From assembly GCA_038025085.1 (NCBI GenBank), contig CM076148.1, forward strand, positions 2,234,501 to 2,298,500: 64,000 nucleotides of DNA, given 5' to 3'. Source of the stretch: Tetragonia tetragonoides (taxonomy: Eukaryota; Streptophyta; Magnoliopsida; Caryophyllales; Aizoaceae). The notes beneath the pieces are model-generated. The model did no database searches. It had not been told where the DNA came from and worked only from the letters and a program-made list of their open reading frames with translations. Positions 24,613-36,150 of the stretch are shown here, one piece after another. Each line of letters opens with the position of its first letter. Position 1 is the first letter of the stretch. The position numbers were made by a program, and so were the translations under genes.

Positions 24613-27243
24613 TGCTCCGGTTAACACTTTTTTTTTTCTTTTTCCAGTTGGGTGGGTTATGCCGTTATGCAGTATACACAGTACACTTGCACACATAACT
24701 TAGCATATATTCTGTAGTTAGACTATCCAAACTATTGTCATAGTTAAGCTTAAACCTGAGCTTGATTTTCCTTTTCCCACTTAAGGCTGAGCAAATCTGT
24801 TTCATAGGCAAACTTGGCAAAAGAAGGAACATAAAGGAAAGCGCCTTGGAGTATTTCCTTCAAAAGCTTGTCCAGCCATGGCGTGGGCAAAAATATTTGC
24901 CTCCCTTTTTGTATGCAAAAGAGTGATTGTCCATTTCTTCTTGAGGAGGTTACAAATATCATTTATGACAGCCCCCAACTCATGAAAGAGCGCTGCATCC
25001 GGGTTCTTAATCAGGTCCAAAATGGCTTTAGCATCTGTCTCCACTTCCAACTGCCTGAAACCTCGGTTCCAGGCTGATTCAAGCCCCTCCCTAAGAGAAA
25101 TAAGTTCAGCGTTCGCAGCATTCGAAGCCTCAAACTTGTATAGACGTAGCCAAATTTCCAGACTCCACACTCGTCACGAATGACTCCTCCACCTCCAGAG
25201 GCATGAGGTTCCTTTTTGTAAGCACCATCCACATTAAGCTTCCAGCATCCTTTCATTGGAGGTTTCCATGTGATGACAGGTTCAGTGGCCGTGTGGATTG
25301 AGCTTCCAATCTGAAATGCCAAAGAGTTAGTAGCAAGGTCCATGTGAATCAGATTCAACAAGGACCTTGGGTTAAAGACAGCTTGTTCAAAAACCCCTTT
25401 GTTCCTTGCGCACCAAAGATGCCATATAGTAATAGCAAATTTGTTGCTCCACATATCCTCTATAGAGAAATTGTACTTCAACCAATCCAACCAGCCAAGA
25501 TTAAAGAAAATTCTTTGGTTTAGTGTTTTGTCCTTCTCAAAAATCATAGACCAGACTGAATTAGCAAGAATGCAATCACGAAAGATCGATATGCATATGG
25601 TCTTCATTATCTGAATCACAAATAATGCACCTTGGGTTGAAATTATCAATCACCTTGGCTAGATTATAGGCTATGGGAAGGATGCTATGGAAGCAATTCC
25701 AAATAAGCATGCGCATTTTGAAAGGGACTGAAAGTTTTCAGCAGTCTTTCCATTTAATATTGTTGATAGGCAGAATATTAAAGTGTGAACAAGCAACCCT
25801 ATAAGCTGATTTAACAGAGAACATGCCATTAGCCTCAAATGACCAGAAAAAAGAGTAATTTATAGCTTATATAACTGGAAGTTTGGTGCAATGAATTTGG
25901 TGGATTGTGTCATCTGTAATCAAACTACTAATTCTATTGATATTCTATTGATTGTTAGAAATTATGTCTGAGACACGCAAGTGAGCAAGATTATCAGGAA
26001 TAGGATTCTTAATAGTTTGATAAAGAGGTTCGTTACCCAGCCACCAATTATACCAAAGCGAGGTATCTTTTCCATCACCAATTCTCACTTTAAGGCCCTT
26101 AAGAAGCAGTTCTTTACCCTTCAAAATATCTTTCCAAAGATGGGAGGATGAGGAAGTTGCATCACAGTTGAGGAAGTTTGATTTAACAAGATATTTTGAG
26201 GTGAGAAGTTTAACCCAAAGATGATTCGGATTATGAAGGAAGCGCCAACTAAGCTTAGCCATAAAGGCAAGATTCCAAAGGTGTAAATTCCTAATACCAA
26301 GCCCGCCACAGGACATAGGCAAGCAGACCTTATCCCATATTAGACGAGGCAAATAATGTGCACAACCCACGTTGTTCCAAAGGAAACGACGCATTGATTT
26401 TTCCATTGGCTTGATAATACCCATTGGAAGGAGAGTAGTTTGCATGATATGAGATGGGAACCCAGTAATGACTGATTTAATTAGTGTACACCTACCAGCC
26501 AAGTTGAGCAATTTTGCTTGCCATCCTTGAATGCGTAGGTTGACCTTTTTCAAGCAAAGCATAATAGTCACGAATTCTAAGCTTGTTTGGCGCAATTGAC
26601 ACCCCTAGATACGTGCCAAAGGAGGTTGAACTAGGAATATGGCAAGTAGAAGCAATAACTTTTCTTAACCTGTGATGCATATTGGGTGGAAAGATGAATC
26701 TAGATTTGGTTTTACTAATGAAAAGCCCAGAAAGATTTCCAAAAGAATTAAGAGTCTTGACCATGGTCCAGGCATTATCAAGAGTAGCTCTCCCAAAGAG
26801 TAACACATCATCAACATAGAAAATGTGGGAAATCTTAAAATCTTTCCCAACTGTGATTGGAATCCATTCTTTAAGCATGACTTTCTCATTAATCATGAGG
26901 GACAACCTCTCCATACAGAGGATAAAAATGTACAACGAGAGAGGATCCCCTTGTCGAATGCTCCTAGAGGGGTAGAACGAGGGAGTAATCTCACCATTCC
27001 AAAGAACAGAGATAAATGATCTAGTAATACAGTTCATAACCAAATTGGTTATACATGTAGGGAACCCAAAACCCAGGAGTGTCTCACGAATAAACCCCCA
27101 TTCCAAAGAATCAAATGCTTTGGTAAGATCAATCTTTAGGCTCATTAGTTTTTTTCCTTTTTTACACTTTTTAATGGTGTGTGCCATCTCTTGAGCAATA
27201 ATAACATTATCCACAATGTTTCTATTGGGCATAATCACTCAAT
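24569..27243 (-). mobile_element. 5'-truncated L1-type LINE with RNase H domain, degenerate
   Basis: Read on the minus strand it starts within the reverse transcriptase. The fingers/palm with SLKIDLTKAFDSLEW and the catalytic YVDD box (26807-26818) lie in 26492-27238, and a frameshift leads into the thumb region and RT C-terminus (25945-26595). Traces of the zinc-knuckle zf-RVT region follow, then an RNase H domain (KLNVDGAYKKE at about 25200) split over two frames between 24802 and 25649. The poly-T on the plus strand at about 24572-24605 is the poly(A) tail. TAAACTA at 24561-24567 and 27244-27250 is a possible target-site duplication. ORF1, the endonuclease and the RT start are missing, as after aborted target-primed reverse transcription. 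Several frame breaks mean it cannot encode a working protein. Confidence 0.88.
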
Positions 27244-29199
27244 TAAACTACGTCTCATCATAGACACTATATACTCTGTTCGGGCTCATTTGTGTAATTT
27301 GATATTAATACCCCCTTCTTTAAACATGTGAATTGGGTTTGGATTATTTGCCAAATATCATCATTTGTGTGTCTACTAAGCAACACAAACTATAAATTCC
27401 TTTTATTGATATCCTTGGGCAGAAGAATGCGACAGAAGTATTTCTAATCTGTGTATTGTGAGGCATAAAATTGGCTTTGTCCTTTAAATGATCTACCCTA
27501 TGTACTATAACTAAATTTCAACTTTATAATATTTGACAAGTTAGTGTTATGGTTGTCTATGGATTCAGCTTTTCTAATTATGTTTATATTCTTTGCAGTA
27601 CTACAACAAATGTTTTATAGAGGTTTTTAGTGAAATAGGAGATCCTGAAGCTGCCTTCGAATATGTTTCGGAGCCAGTGTGATTTCAATTGAATAGATTC
27701 ATAGTCTTTCTCAAGTTAATTAGAAAAATGATGAACAAAAAAAGTTAATCAGAAACATGAATTTATGAGTTGTAGGATTACAAAACAATGTAAAGCTGCT
27801 AGAATTACAGTATGCTTGATATAGATGATTCATTGCATTAGGAAAAAAAAAGTTTCTTAGTTAAGATGCCCATTCCTTAAGAAGTCAATGAACCTCATAC
27901 ATCGCCATCTGATCACTAAATTAAATTCTAAAGGGTTTTGTTAATGGTGATGAATGTAGCATCATGACCTGGGGTATCGGTGTCTGTTCAATTATTCTGA
28001 ACTTTTTTGAGGTGTCATAAGTGTAGAAAGGAGGAACGAGGCTTATGCGTACAGAACAAGGAGCCTATGATTTCATATTGTGACTTAGAAATGAGTAGGG
28101 TGTACGGTCGGTGGGAGATTGATTTTTAATGGATGAATGTAGTAAGTTCTATGGGTATATCTTTGGCTTGACCTTAAGCACGTTATTCTGGAGTTATGTT
28201 ACTGATTATGTGATTGTTAAGATTATTTAACTCCCATTGAATTCAAACTGCCATATTTGCTCTTTTCATTTTTGATGACTTCTCATGATAATTCTATTTT
28301 TTTTTTATTGAAAATTGTAAGTTTGTGGTGTGTGCTTCTGCAGACTACTAACTTACTCGCTTGGCTCTCCAAAAATTGCAACTACCATAAAGAAAAACAA
28401 AAATGGACTAAGATATGGTCAATCATTTAGGGAGGTAAGGAGTATATCTATTCTTTGATCCATTGTATTCTTCTATTTGTATTCATTTTGCTGTGGATTA
28501 AGAAAAGATGGGTCAATCATTTAGGGAAGTAATGAGTATAATCTATTTTATGATCCACTGTATTCTTTTGTTTGTATTCATTTGGCTGTTAGTGACTGCT
28601 TTCCTATTTCCTCTGTTGGAAACACCTTTTTTTTTTGGTAGACAAGAGGAAGGTGTTATTCTGGAAGCATATTGAGAATCCAAAATATAATTCAGGTCAA
28701 GGATTCTTGCCAAGGATTGGTGATTGTGTCTATTCTTAGCTCTCTTTATGGCAAGGGATACCAGTGTAATTGAGATATTGATCACCTATCAATTCGAACA
28801 CAAAGATAGAAATGCGTTGGCTAACTGTATGAAAAAGGTAAACTTTCAACATTAGTCTGCATTGTACCACGATGTTGAACAAAAAAGGTACAGATTTGGA
28901 AGTCAGTAAGATTGTAGAGTTTGATTAGGGCTACACTAGCTATTATGTGTTTTAATGTGTGTATTATGAGCTATTTCTTCTCTGTTTTACATCGTGAAGA
29001 AGTCTAAATCCTCTATGAGCAGATTTCTCTTCCAAGTGGACTGACTATGCAACATATACAAGATATGTTCATAATATCATGTTTTCCTCTAATGATCTAC
29101 ATGCTATAGGTCAGTTGACTTTATTTGCTGCTGAAGTTTGAGTTTTGTTTCCTAAAATTCTATTGCAGGCACCTTTAATATATAGCTATGAGTTGAAGT
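27244..29199. other. Mostly non-coding; one orphan exon-like segment
   Basis: At 27599-27682, after TTCTTTGCAG, an open stretch reads YYNKCFIEVFSEIGD and continues to a TGA, which looks like a terminal exon. I do not recognise it and found no partner exons. A direct repeat (GGGTCAATCATTTAGGGA-like) occurs at about 28418 and 28510. Nothing else is identifiable. Confidence 0.45.
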
Positions 29200-29792
29200 T
29201 GAGCCATAATCGGCTACATCAAATCTGTGCATTGGAGCGGAGTAGCTCGGTCGGATAATTTAGCCTTTGTTTTTGGCTTCTCAATTAATCTGGGTGAGTG
29301 TACTTCATTTCGTGCAAAGTTAGTAGCAATTTTGAAGGACTTGACTATTCCTTGGGACAAGGGACATAGACGGTTTTGCATGGGGACAGACTACTTGGTA
29401 GGGCAATTCTTCTGCTCAACAAGGCAATAAGCGCATCCAACCCAAAGCGTGTGTTTATTAAGCGTTGCAAGGAGCTATTTCTAAGGGAGTGGGAAGTAAA
29501 GGTTGTTCATGCTTATAGGGAAGAAAACTGTGCCGTCGATTGGTTCCCTAACTACAGGATTCTTCTACCCCTAGCCCTTCATGTTTTTGAAGCTCCTCCG
29601 GATGGAGTTGCACAAATTTTAACTGATGAAGCAATAGCTAGGTCTTTTCTTTTCAACGATGATTATTATGTAATGGGTTTAGCCCTTACTTTCACCCAAA
29701 AAAAGGGTCTCTGTATGATGCAGTATAGATGTGTAGTAGAGGAGCCAAGAGCTTCCAATAAAGGAGTAACTATTATGTACAAACAAAGATAA
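29200..29792 (+). pseudogene. RNase H-like (RVT_3) domain pseudogene
   Basis: Two overlapping frames together look like the RNase H-type domain found at the end of plant LINEs and in many annotated ribonuclease H-like proteins. The first (to about 29390) has WSGVARSDNLAFVFGFSINL and ECTSFRAKLVAIL. The second (from about 29376) has LLLNKAISASNP, then a VVHAYREENCAVDW box where the family has AYREANRAADWLAN. The frame changes by one base near 29380-29400, consistent with a 1-nt deletion. There is no start codon context or upstream exon. It is probably a LINE remnant; an old domesticated domain is possible but unsupported. Confidence 0.7.
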
Positions 29793-30804
29793 TTGTTCTT
29801 TTGTATTATTCATGGACCATGGCTACATGATTAAAGGGACAGAGGAGTTAAAGCTCAAGATGTAGTATTATTATGAAGTTAAAGGTTTTTATTCGCTTTC
29901 AAAAAAAGATGACACAAAGCAGATATTAAGAGTAAAATGACTGCTCAACGATATTTTTTGGTGCTAGAAATTTAGAATGCAAGTTGCCTTGATCAAATTG
30001 GTAAACCGTTTGTCCTTCACCATATATTTAAGAGTTATTGTTGGTGGTTACGATAAACAAACCAAATTTATTGTGGTAGAATTACATTAAGTTACTACTA
30101 AAAAGGTAAATAAATAAACTAAAAACAATAAGGCAAAAACAGGAAAGAAAAAAACAGAATATTGTGATAAGTATGAAAGGATTAACCAAAAACAATTTTA
30201 TCCGTGCATAATTATAAATGAACAGTATATATTTTAATAGTAGTCAATCCGTCCCGGATTTAGATTTAGTTACTCTATGTTTTTCTTTTTGCGATATTCC
30301 ATAATAATGTTTACACTTTCGTATTTGGTAAGTTTGACTTTGACATTTGACAAAAATGCTCTCATATTTTAACCACTTACTTGCTTGTATGCTTTTTCAA
30401 CCACTAAAGATGAATTTAAGATGCAGGGAGTAATTGAACTGATAACACTAAAAGCACTTGAGTGTATATAAATGTTTCAAACTCGTTCCAACAAAAATAC
30501 TCAATACAAGGTTGGAAATGGATCAACAGCATATATAATTATACCATTATGAGGTTTCAAGTTGCACCTCAATTTTCCTTATTGGCAAATGAAATTTCCA
30601 CGTAAATTTACTTGTTCTTCAGCATCTATCAACAAACAACATCAACATTGCGGGCCCTTAAAGTGTTTCCAAAGAAGCTCCCGTCGAGACGGATTGAGGG
30701 AACGTCAGGTGGAAGCAACCTTGTCCCTCAACATTATGTATAAATTACAATTATTTCAAATAAGGAAAAAAAAATGCACAAGATGCATTTGATTGAGGTG
30801 CTGG
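29793..30804. other. Intergenic DNA with a decayed Stowaway-like repeat
   Basis: At about 30245-30432 an AATCCGTCCCGGATTTAG end and a GATGCAGGGAGTA end resemble a diverged Stowaway MITE. No gene is seen. The right part is the 3' flank of the minus-strand peroxidase gene. Confidence 0.5.
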
Positions 30805-33800
30805 TTAATTGACATTGGTGCAAACTTTCCTCACTTGACCCATATTACCAGTAAGAACTCCAATCCTACCCATATTCACCATTGACACCCCAAAATCATT
30901 GAAAAATTCTTCTCTGTTATTACCATTTCTATGTCTCTCAACATAAGCTTTTGTTTCAGGGTCATCAAGCAGAGCAGCATCAGATTGAAATAGACCTCTT
31001 CTCTTAGCCACGAGGTCGAAATAGTGCTCATCGAATGTCCTAAAACTTCCTGGATCCATTTCCACAAACAAATTTGGACCATTTTCCTTGCATGTCATCC
31101 TTAATTTAGGAACATAAGTAGAATCTAAGTTCGGATCCGTGGTGTTGTCGCCTTTGCCAGTGAAATTGTATAGGCGATTTATGAAGGCTGAGCAACGTGA
31201 TATACCAATTGTGTGTCCGGCTGCAAGATATCATATATATACTGATTAATTGTACACAAAATCTCGTATAAGGCGACCTCAAAGATGAGGCCTCTCATAC
31301 AAGCATGATGTCATGTTAATTGTAAGATAATTGAGATAGAGGTTGATCGAATGAAAATTGTTTGGTCATTGAAATGTGAGAGGTCAACTTGAAAGAACGA
31401 CAAGATCCTTAACGCTAAGTCCTTTTTGTTGAAAACTCGCTTTAAGAGTGTCTATATTTGCAAATGGCGAAGGAAGATTAGCCAAGGGCTCATTAAGAGA
31501 CGATACAATACCATCTCTTCTTCCCGTTTCTACCTCCCAATACGATCCACCAACCTATATACATTTTGGATTGCAACATAAAAAATGTACATCAAACACA
31601 TTTAAGAAATCTACAATTTAAATCATGCAAGTTAGGAATTTGAAGAGGTTTTATGTGATTAATTACCGCTACTACGGCATCTCTAGCCACTAAGGCTATT
31701 ATATCAGCACATGAAACTATTCCAGGACACTCTTGCTCTAGTGAAGTCTTAATTTTGTCGTAAATTTGAAATCCTCTTAGGCTTTGATCTGGAGATGAAT
31801 CTTTCTCTGCTTGGTTGATGGGAGAGTTCAAAAGAACCGATGCATCACAACCCTACAAACATATTCATTCCTATGAGTATATTGGTAACATATACAGGGC
31901 CGTCCCTGACATTTTAAAGGCTCTGTGCTAAAATCAAAATTTAAGCCCTTACATATGAAAAAAGAGATGCGCAATTTTCATTTTTAATTTAACTTTATTA
32001 CAAATTTTTAATCCCACAATAAAAAATACTCTTCGAAATTACAAACTATACACAAAAGTATATCATGCAATAAAACCTATCACATAACAATATCTCCCTT
32101 TTTCTACTACACCCAAAATCGGCATAACGGTGCTTCTTTTTTTTCGTCGACTCAAGTTCAACGTGACAAATCTATATTTATTTGTTCTTTATTATCAGAA
32201 ATTCGAAAATTATACAATCAACTAATGAAAAAAAATTCAAATATAAGAACCCAAAATAAAAAATCTAATAAAAAACAAGGGATATTTCACTGTGCGCTCC
32301 TCAAGTTTGCGAAAATGCACATGAGATACAACAAACTTTTCAAATGCACCATATACCCCTCAACTTTAGAATTCTTGCCCAATCTAACCAAATGTAATTT
32401 ATTTTGGTTTCTTTGTTAAAACCTGTTATTTAATTATCTTTTAATTATTTTTTTTCCTGGGTTTTGGGTATTTAGCGTAAATATAACCCAAAATCTAATT
32501 AGCTCATTCAGGTGAACTGGGTTGACTCATAGGTTTCAGGTTTAATCTTATATTGAGTCGGTTCGATTTCACGTAATAATATTTTAATATTATTTTGGAT
32601 GTTGGTCGGGACACATATTAGGCGGTTTGGATTGGTTTAGTTTGTGACAGGCAAACAATTTTGAAATAATTATTGGTATTTTGAATTAAGCTAAATGTCA
32701 TCAAAAACTTATTTACTATTTGGGTCTGCTAAAAAAGGAACGGACAATTGATGTAAGTGTATTGAGTTTTTCACTCAAAGAAAAAAACGTGTATTAAGTT
32801 TTGAAAAACAAAAAGGAGTTATCCTAAAAAAGAAAATAATCTAAAAAATTAAATCAAATAAAGGTGTGTAAAAAGAAAAGAGGAAACAAAATATATTACA
32901 TTTGGTTAGATTGGACAAGCATTCAAAAGTTGAGGGGTATATGGTGCATTTGGAAAGTTCGTTGTATCTGATGTGTATTTTGGCAAACTTAAAAGATGCA
33001 CGGTGAAATATCCCAAAAAACAAACTAAAAAACGAAAAAAAGAAAAGAAAAATCTTACCACTAGTTTCGGAAGGGATGAAATAAAACATTTATGGCTTGG
33101 GCAGTGAAATATTCTTCATGACACATGAGAGAAAGAAAACAAATTTGTTGAAACCTTGAGTAATTAGGAAAGAGGTAGAAGAGTTCATCCATCATTAATG
33201 AATACTATAACAATTATTGGAGGCATGAGAGCTATTAACGTTTGGTTGACTGTGGTAGAAACTAGAGAAGTAGAAAGAGAGAGAAAGAGAGGAGAAGCGA
33301 ACGTATTTATTGCGCGTATGTACGCCGTTTCAAGAAATTAAAAAGCCCAATAATTCACTTAGCCATATGCCCATATCACTTTAATTTAGAGATACTCCAT
33401 ATTAAACGAAATTGGATCAGATAATTAGCAACAAATTGGAACCCTTTGATCATGAGGCCCTGTGCCGTCGCCCTGGGTGCACATGTCCAGGGACGAAGGG
33501 TGCTATAACCTGAATTCTAGTTTACAAAATCTTGTATTACACAGTTTTATCATAACTTTTGGTGAACGAGGTTACTTTTTAGTAAAATTAGGGTCATCGT
33601 TCATAATATTTGACCCTACATTTCTAAATAGTACAATAACACTATATTTTTTTGTAAGTTGATCTCACACAAGACTTAGATGAACGAAAAATATCAAGGT
33701 ACGTACCCTTACAAAACAGTCATGAAAGAACATCCTTAGAAAGGGGCCTGAGAGAGAAGGCGCAACGGCGAGTACTTCGTTGATTATCCTCTTTGTTACT

Positions 33801-33925
33801 GCCTCGGCTTGAGGACACGATGAGGCATAAAATCCGACTTTCAAGCCATAACCAGTGGTGGCACTGTGCAGGAGGAAAGGGACAATTAGAAGGAAAAGAG
33901 AGGTGGCAAGCTTCAAACTAGCCAT
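30805..33925 (-). CDS. Class III secretory peroxidase
   Basis: A plant haem peroxidase (EC 1.11.1.7) that oxidises phenolics with H2O2 in the wall or vacuole. Four exons: 33707-33925, 31667-31852, 31389-31554 and 30805-31220. Phases agree; 987 nt encode 328 residues, a normal length. The ATG at 33923-33925 begins a signal peptide (MASLKLATSLFLLIVP), with the mature protein starting near residue 26. The distal site is R64 and H68 in RMFFHDCF; the proximal haem ligand is H193 in GHTIG. The conserved Cys positions, the AEKD motif and VSCADI are present. The exon layout (4 exons, 3 introns) is the classic one for this family. Intron 1 is 1.85 kb because of a fold-back element and a MITE copy. An upstream in-frame GTG at 33934 is not needed as a start. 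Substrate cannot be inferred. Confidence 0.95.
32279..33014. mobile_element. 736-bp fold-back MITE in peroxidase intron 1
   Basis: The ends GGGATATTTCACTGTGCG and (reverse complement) GGGATATTTCACCGTGCA open about 135-bp inverted arms with landmarks such as AAATGCACCATATACCCCTC. A perfect 9-bp flanking repeat AAAAAACAA (32270-32278 and 33015-33023) suggests a Mutator-type 9-bp target-site duplication, though its low complexity weakens this. The interior (about 32415-32880) is AT-rich and non-coding. Confidence 0.82.
33535..33680 (-). repeat. ACAAGTCTTGTG repeat family, copy D
   Basis: Minus-strand copy ending on the plus strand with GTTGATCTCACACAAGACTT. It lies in peroxidase intron 1, 27 bp from the exon 1 splice donor. 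Confidence 0.7.
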
Positions 33926-34283
33926 TTTTCTCACAAGTACAAAACAAATTGCAGCTTTGTTTTCTGTGAGTTGTTATTGGTTGCAAACGGAAACCCCTCT
34001 TATATTTATTGGCTTTGGTCATCAACATGTTCACTGTAAAGTCCGTCATTGCAATATGGCCCATGGCGTTCTTATAATTTACTACTAGTATAATTTTATT
34101 GGTATTGTTTCCCCGCCATTTCGCATGCTCTTTTGTACCTAGCTAGGTTGGTTAATTTAGTTAGTTGAGCATGTCGCCTTATGATCAAGGCAAAACTACA
34201 AGTTGACCTCATGAGCCTAGTCAACCAATTATTCTACATACATCTTTCTGTAAATTATTCTTACACCATATAAACTATGAGTA

Positions 34284-34400
34284 TGTTCTTTTTTAATGAA
34301 TCGAACTGAACTAAACTATACTGAAGTGAATAGTAATATGTCAGAGAAAAACTAAATTACTGAACTGAACCAATTTTGAATAAGTAAAAAAGAACACACC
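34284..34400. repeat. Short copy of the CTGAACTGAA fold-back family
   Basis: Contains AATCGAACTGAACTAAACT and ends AAAAGAACACACCC, matching one arm end of the 1594-2140 element. Confidence 0.6.
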
Positions 34401-35510
34401 CAGATCACCTCAATATGCATAAACTTGTGAATCATGGAGTAGTTACTACAAGCAAAATATAACTACTACAAATCTACAAGTGTAACATCATTATTAGACA
34501 TAAAAGTGCATTGCTGGTTGAGTTGGGTTAGTGCCGCTTATCTAACACGACGCAAGGACAGTAGCACTTCCTAGTCTATTAGCTAGTACAGTGAATGAAT
34601 CAATTGCTTCAATTGAAATTAAGCTACACCTTGCTCATGCACATTATTGTTGGTTCACATTTTCAGCTAACACCACATCAACTAAACCAGTAATCCAGTA
34701 CTCCAGCTGGAAATCTGTAAGTAGCTGAAATAGGCATGTAGTTCCCCCAAATCTTGAAGGATGTCCTTGATGTTTGTCATGTCGCATTCGTATGTATTAC
34801 CGTGTATTCTCAAATCTAAACGACATTAATTGGTGCATTCTGTGAAAGTTCTTAACTACTAATAATCTGTATATGGAAAGTAAGTACTTCATTGTAATTA
34901 CTTCATTCTAATTGATGTTTTCAAGAAACTTTACAAACTATCGGTACTAATATTTTTGATCATAACTAGTGAAGACGTCAGTTACAATGACTTGAAGCAT
35001 GCATGTTACATGCGTATGTACGGTGTACCATTAAGGCCAACCACAATATCTAGGATATGATCTATTTCTTGATGAATCTTTCTAATCTTATTCAAACTTG
35101 GATGCTTACCTGTCCACAAAAGTAATATGATGTTCTGCAAAAGAACAACAAATCATGCCACTTTGAGCTTCCAGTTGCGTGCCTCGCTTCAATTTGAATA
35201 TACAAGACCATTTACTTCTCTACTCTAAAGTCAACACAAGACCATTTACTGTTCCACTGTAAAGTCAACCGTGTCGTTTTTCTTCTATTCTGCCGTTATA
35301 TATATATAAAAAAAACTGAGGGCACTAGATGTCAACTAGTAGCTACTAGCTAGTTCATGGATTAGGAGTTTGAAACCCGTTTTGCATCATTATTAGTTGC
35401 AGATTGGAACTCACTCTAGTCCTGAGCCATAGATAGCTAGAATTCAAACTCTCAAGTTAGTTTTTTGCACACGGTTTTCTCGGGTTAACACCTTTTGTGT
35501 CTGTGGTAGC

Positions 35511-35622
35511 GGGTTCAATAGGGCTCGATTGGGTTATTTTATTTTGATTTATGCTTGTATCAGGTCGGGTTCAATAGGGCTCGATTGGGTTATTTTATTT
35601 TGATTTATGCTTGTATCAGGTC
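35511..35622. repeat. Two perfect 56-bp tandem units
   Basis: A unit starting GGGTTCAATAGGGCTCGATT occurs at 35511 and again at 35567 with no difference that I can see. The lack of divergence implies a recent duplication. It lies about 530 bp upstream of the BBE-like gene. Confidence 0.92.
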
Positions 35623-36150
35623 GGATTTTTAGATCGGGTTAACTGATTATCGCGAATACGTGAGTGTAGGATGAATAAAACACAAAGAAATCGGATAAGC
35701 ATCCAATAAATTGGAACATCGTATGTACCACAATAAATAATGTAGAGGAAAATAGCTATAATGGACAACCAAGAGACACCCTGTGAATCTCGCCGGCGGC
35801 TAACAAATCCGCTTAAAGGAAACAAACATTAAAGAAAATAAACCGTTTAACATGTTTTTTTCTCTTTTGGTGTTATGGATCATGTAACACTAGTGTTTAT
35901 AATTTTTACTCCCATGATTGGGTATTGGGAGTGGTAGCCCTGTCCTATATGATTGTATTATTTGTTTATTTAATCGTATCAAATCCAAATCAGATGGTCC
36001 AAATCTCAAAAGCTGTCACAAAAATCCCAACTTTAATACTTGTGGCCAAAATCATCACTTTAGTTTAATAAAATGTTCGTGAACAAACGAAGAATCCAAT
36101 AATTCAATCTATCTTTGCTTGCTCTTCTCTATTCTCTTTCTCTCTCATCA

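Larger units (their letters stand above)
33926..36150. other. Shared upstream region of peroxidase (-) and BBE-like gene (+)
   Basis: The two genes are divergent, so both promoters must lie here. I see no further gene. 34284-34400 is a TTCAGTTCAG-family copy and 35511-35622 is a tandem duplication. A TATATATATA run at about 35298-35308 is not placed near either start. Confidence 0.55.

Noticed and set aside
29227..29792. RNase H-like frames considered as an intact host gene
   Set aside because: The domain is split by a frame change and has no start or upstream exon; a retroelement remnant is more likely.
33926..33934. In-frame GTG upstream of the peroxidase start
   Set aside because: Plant nuclear genes rarely start at GTG, and the ATG at 33923-33925 gives a normal signal peptide.
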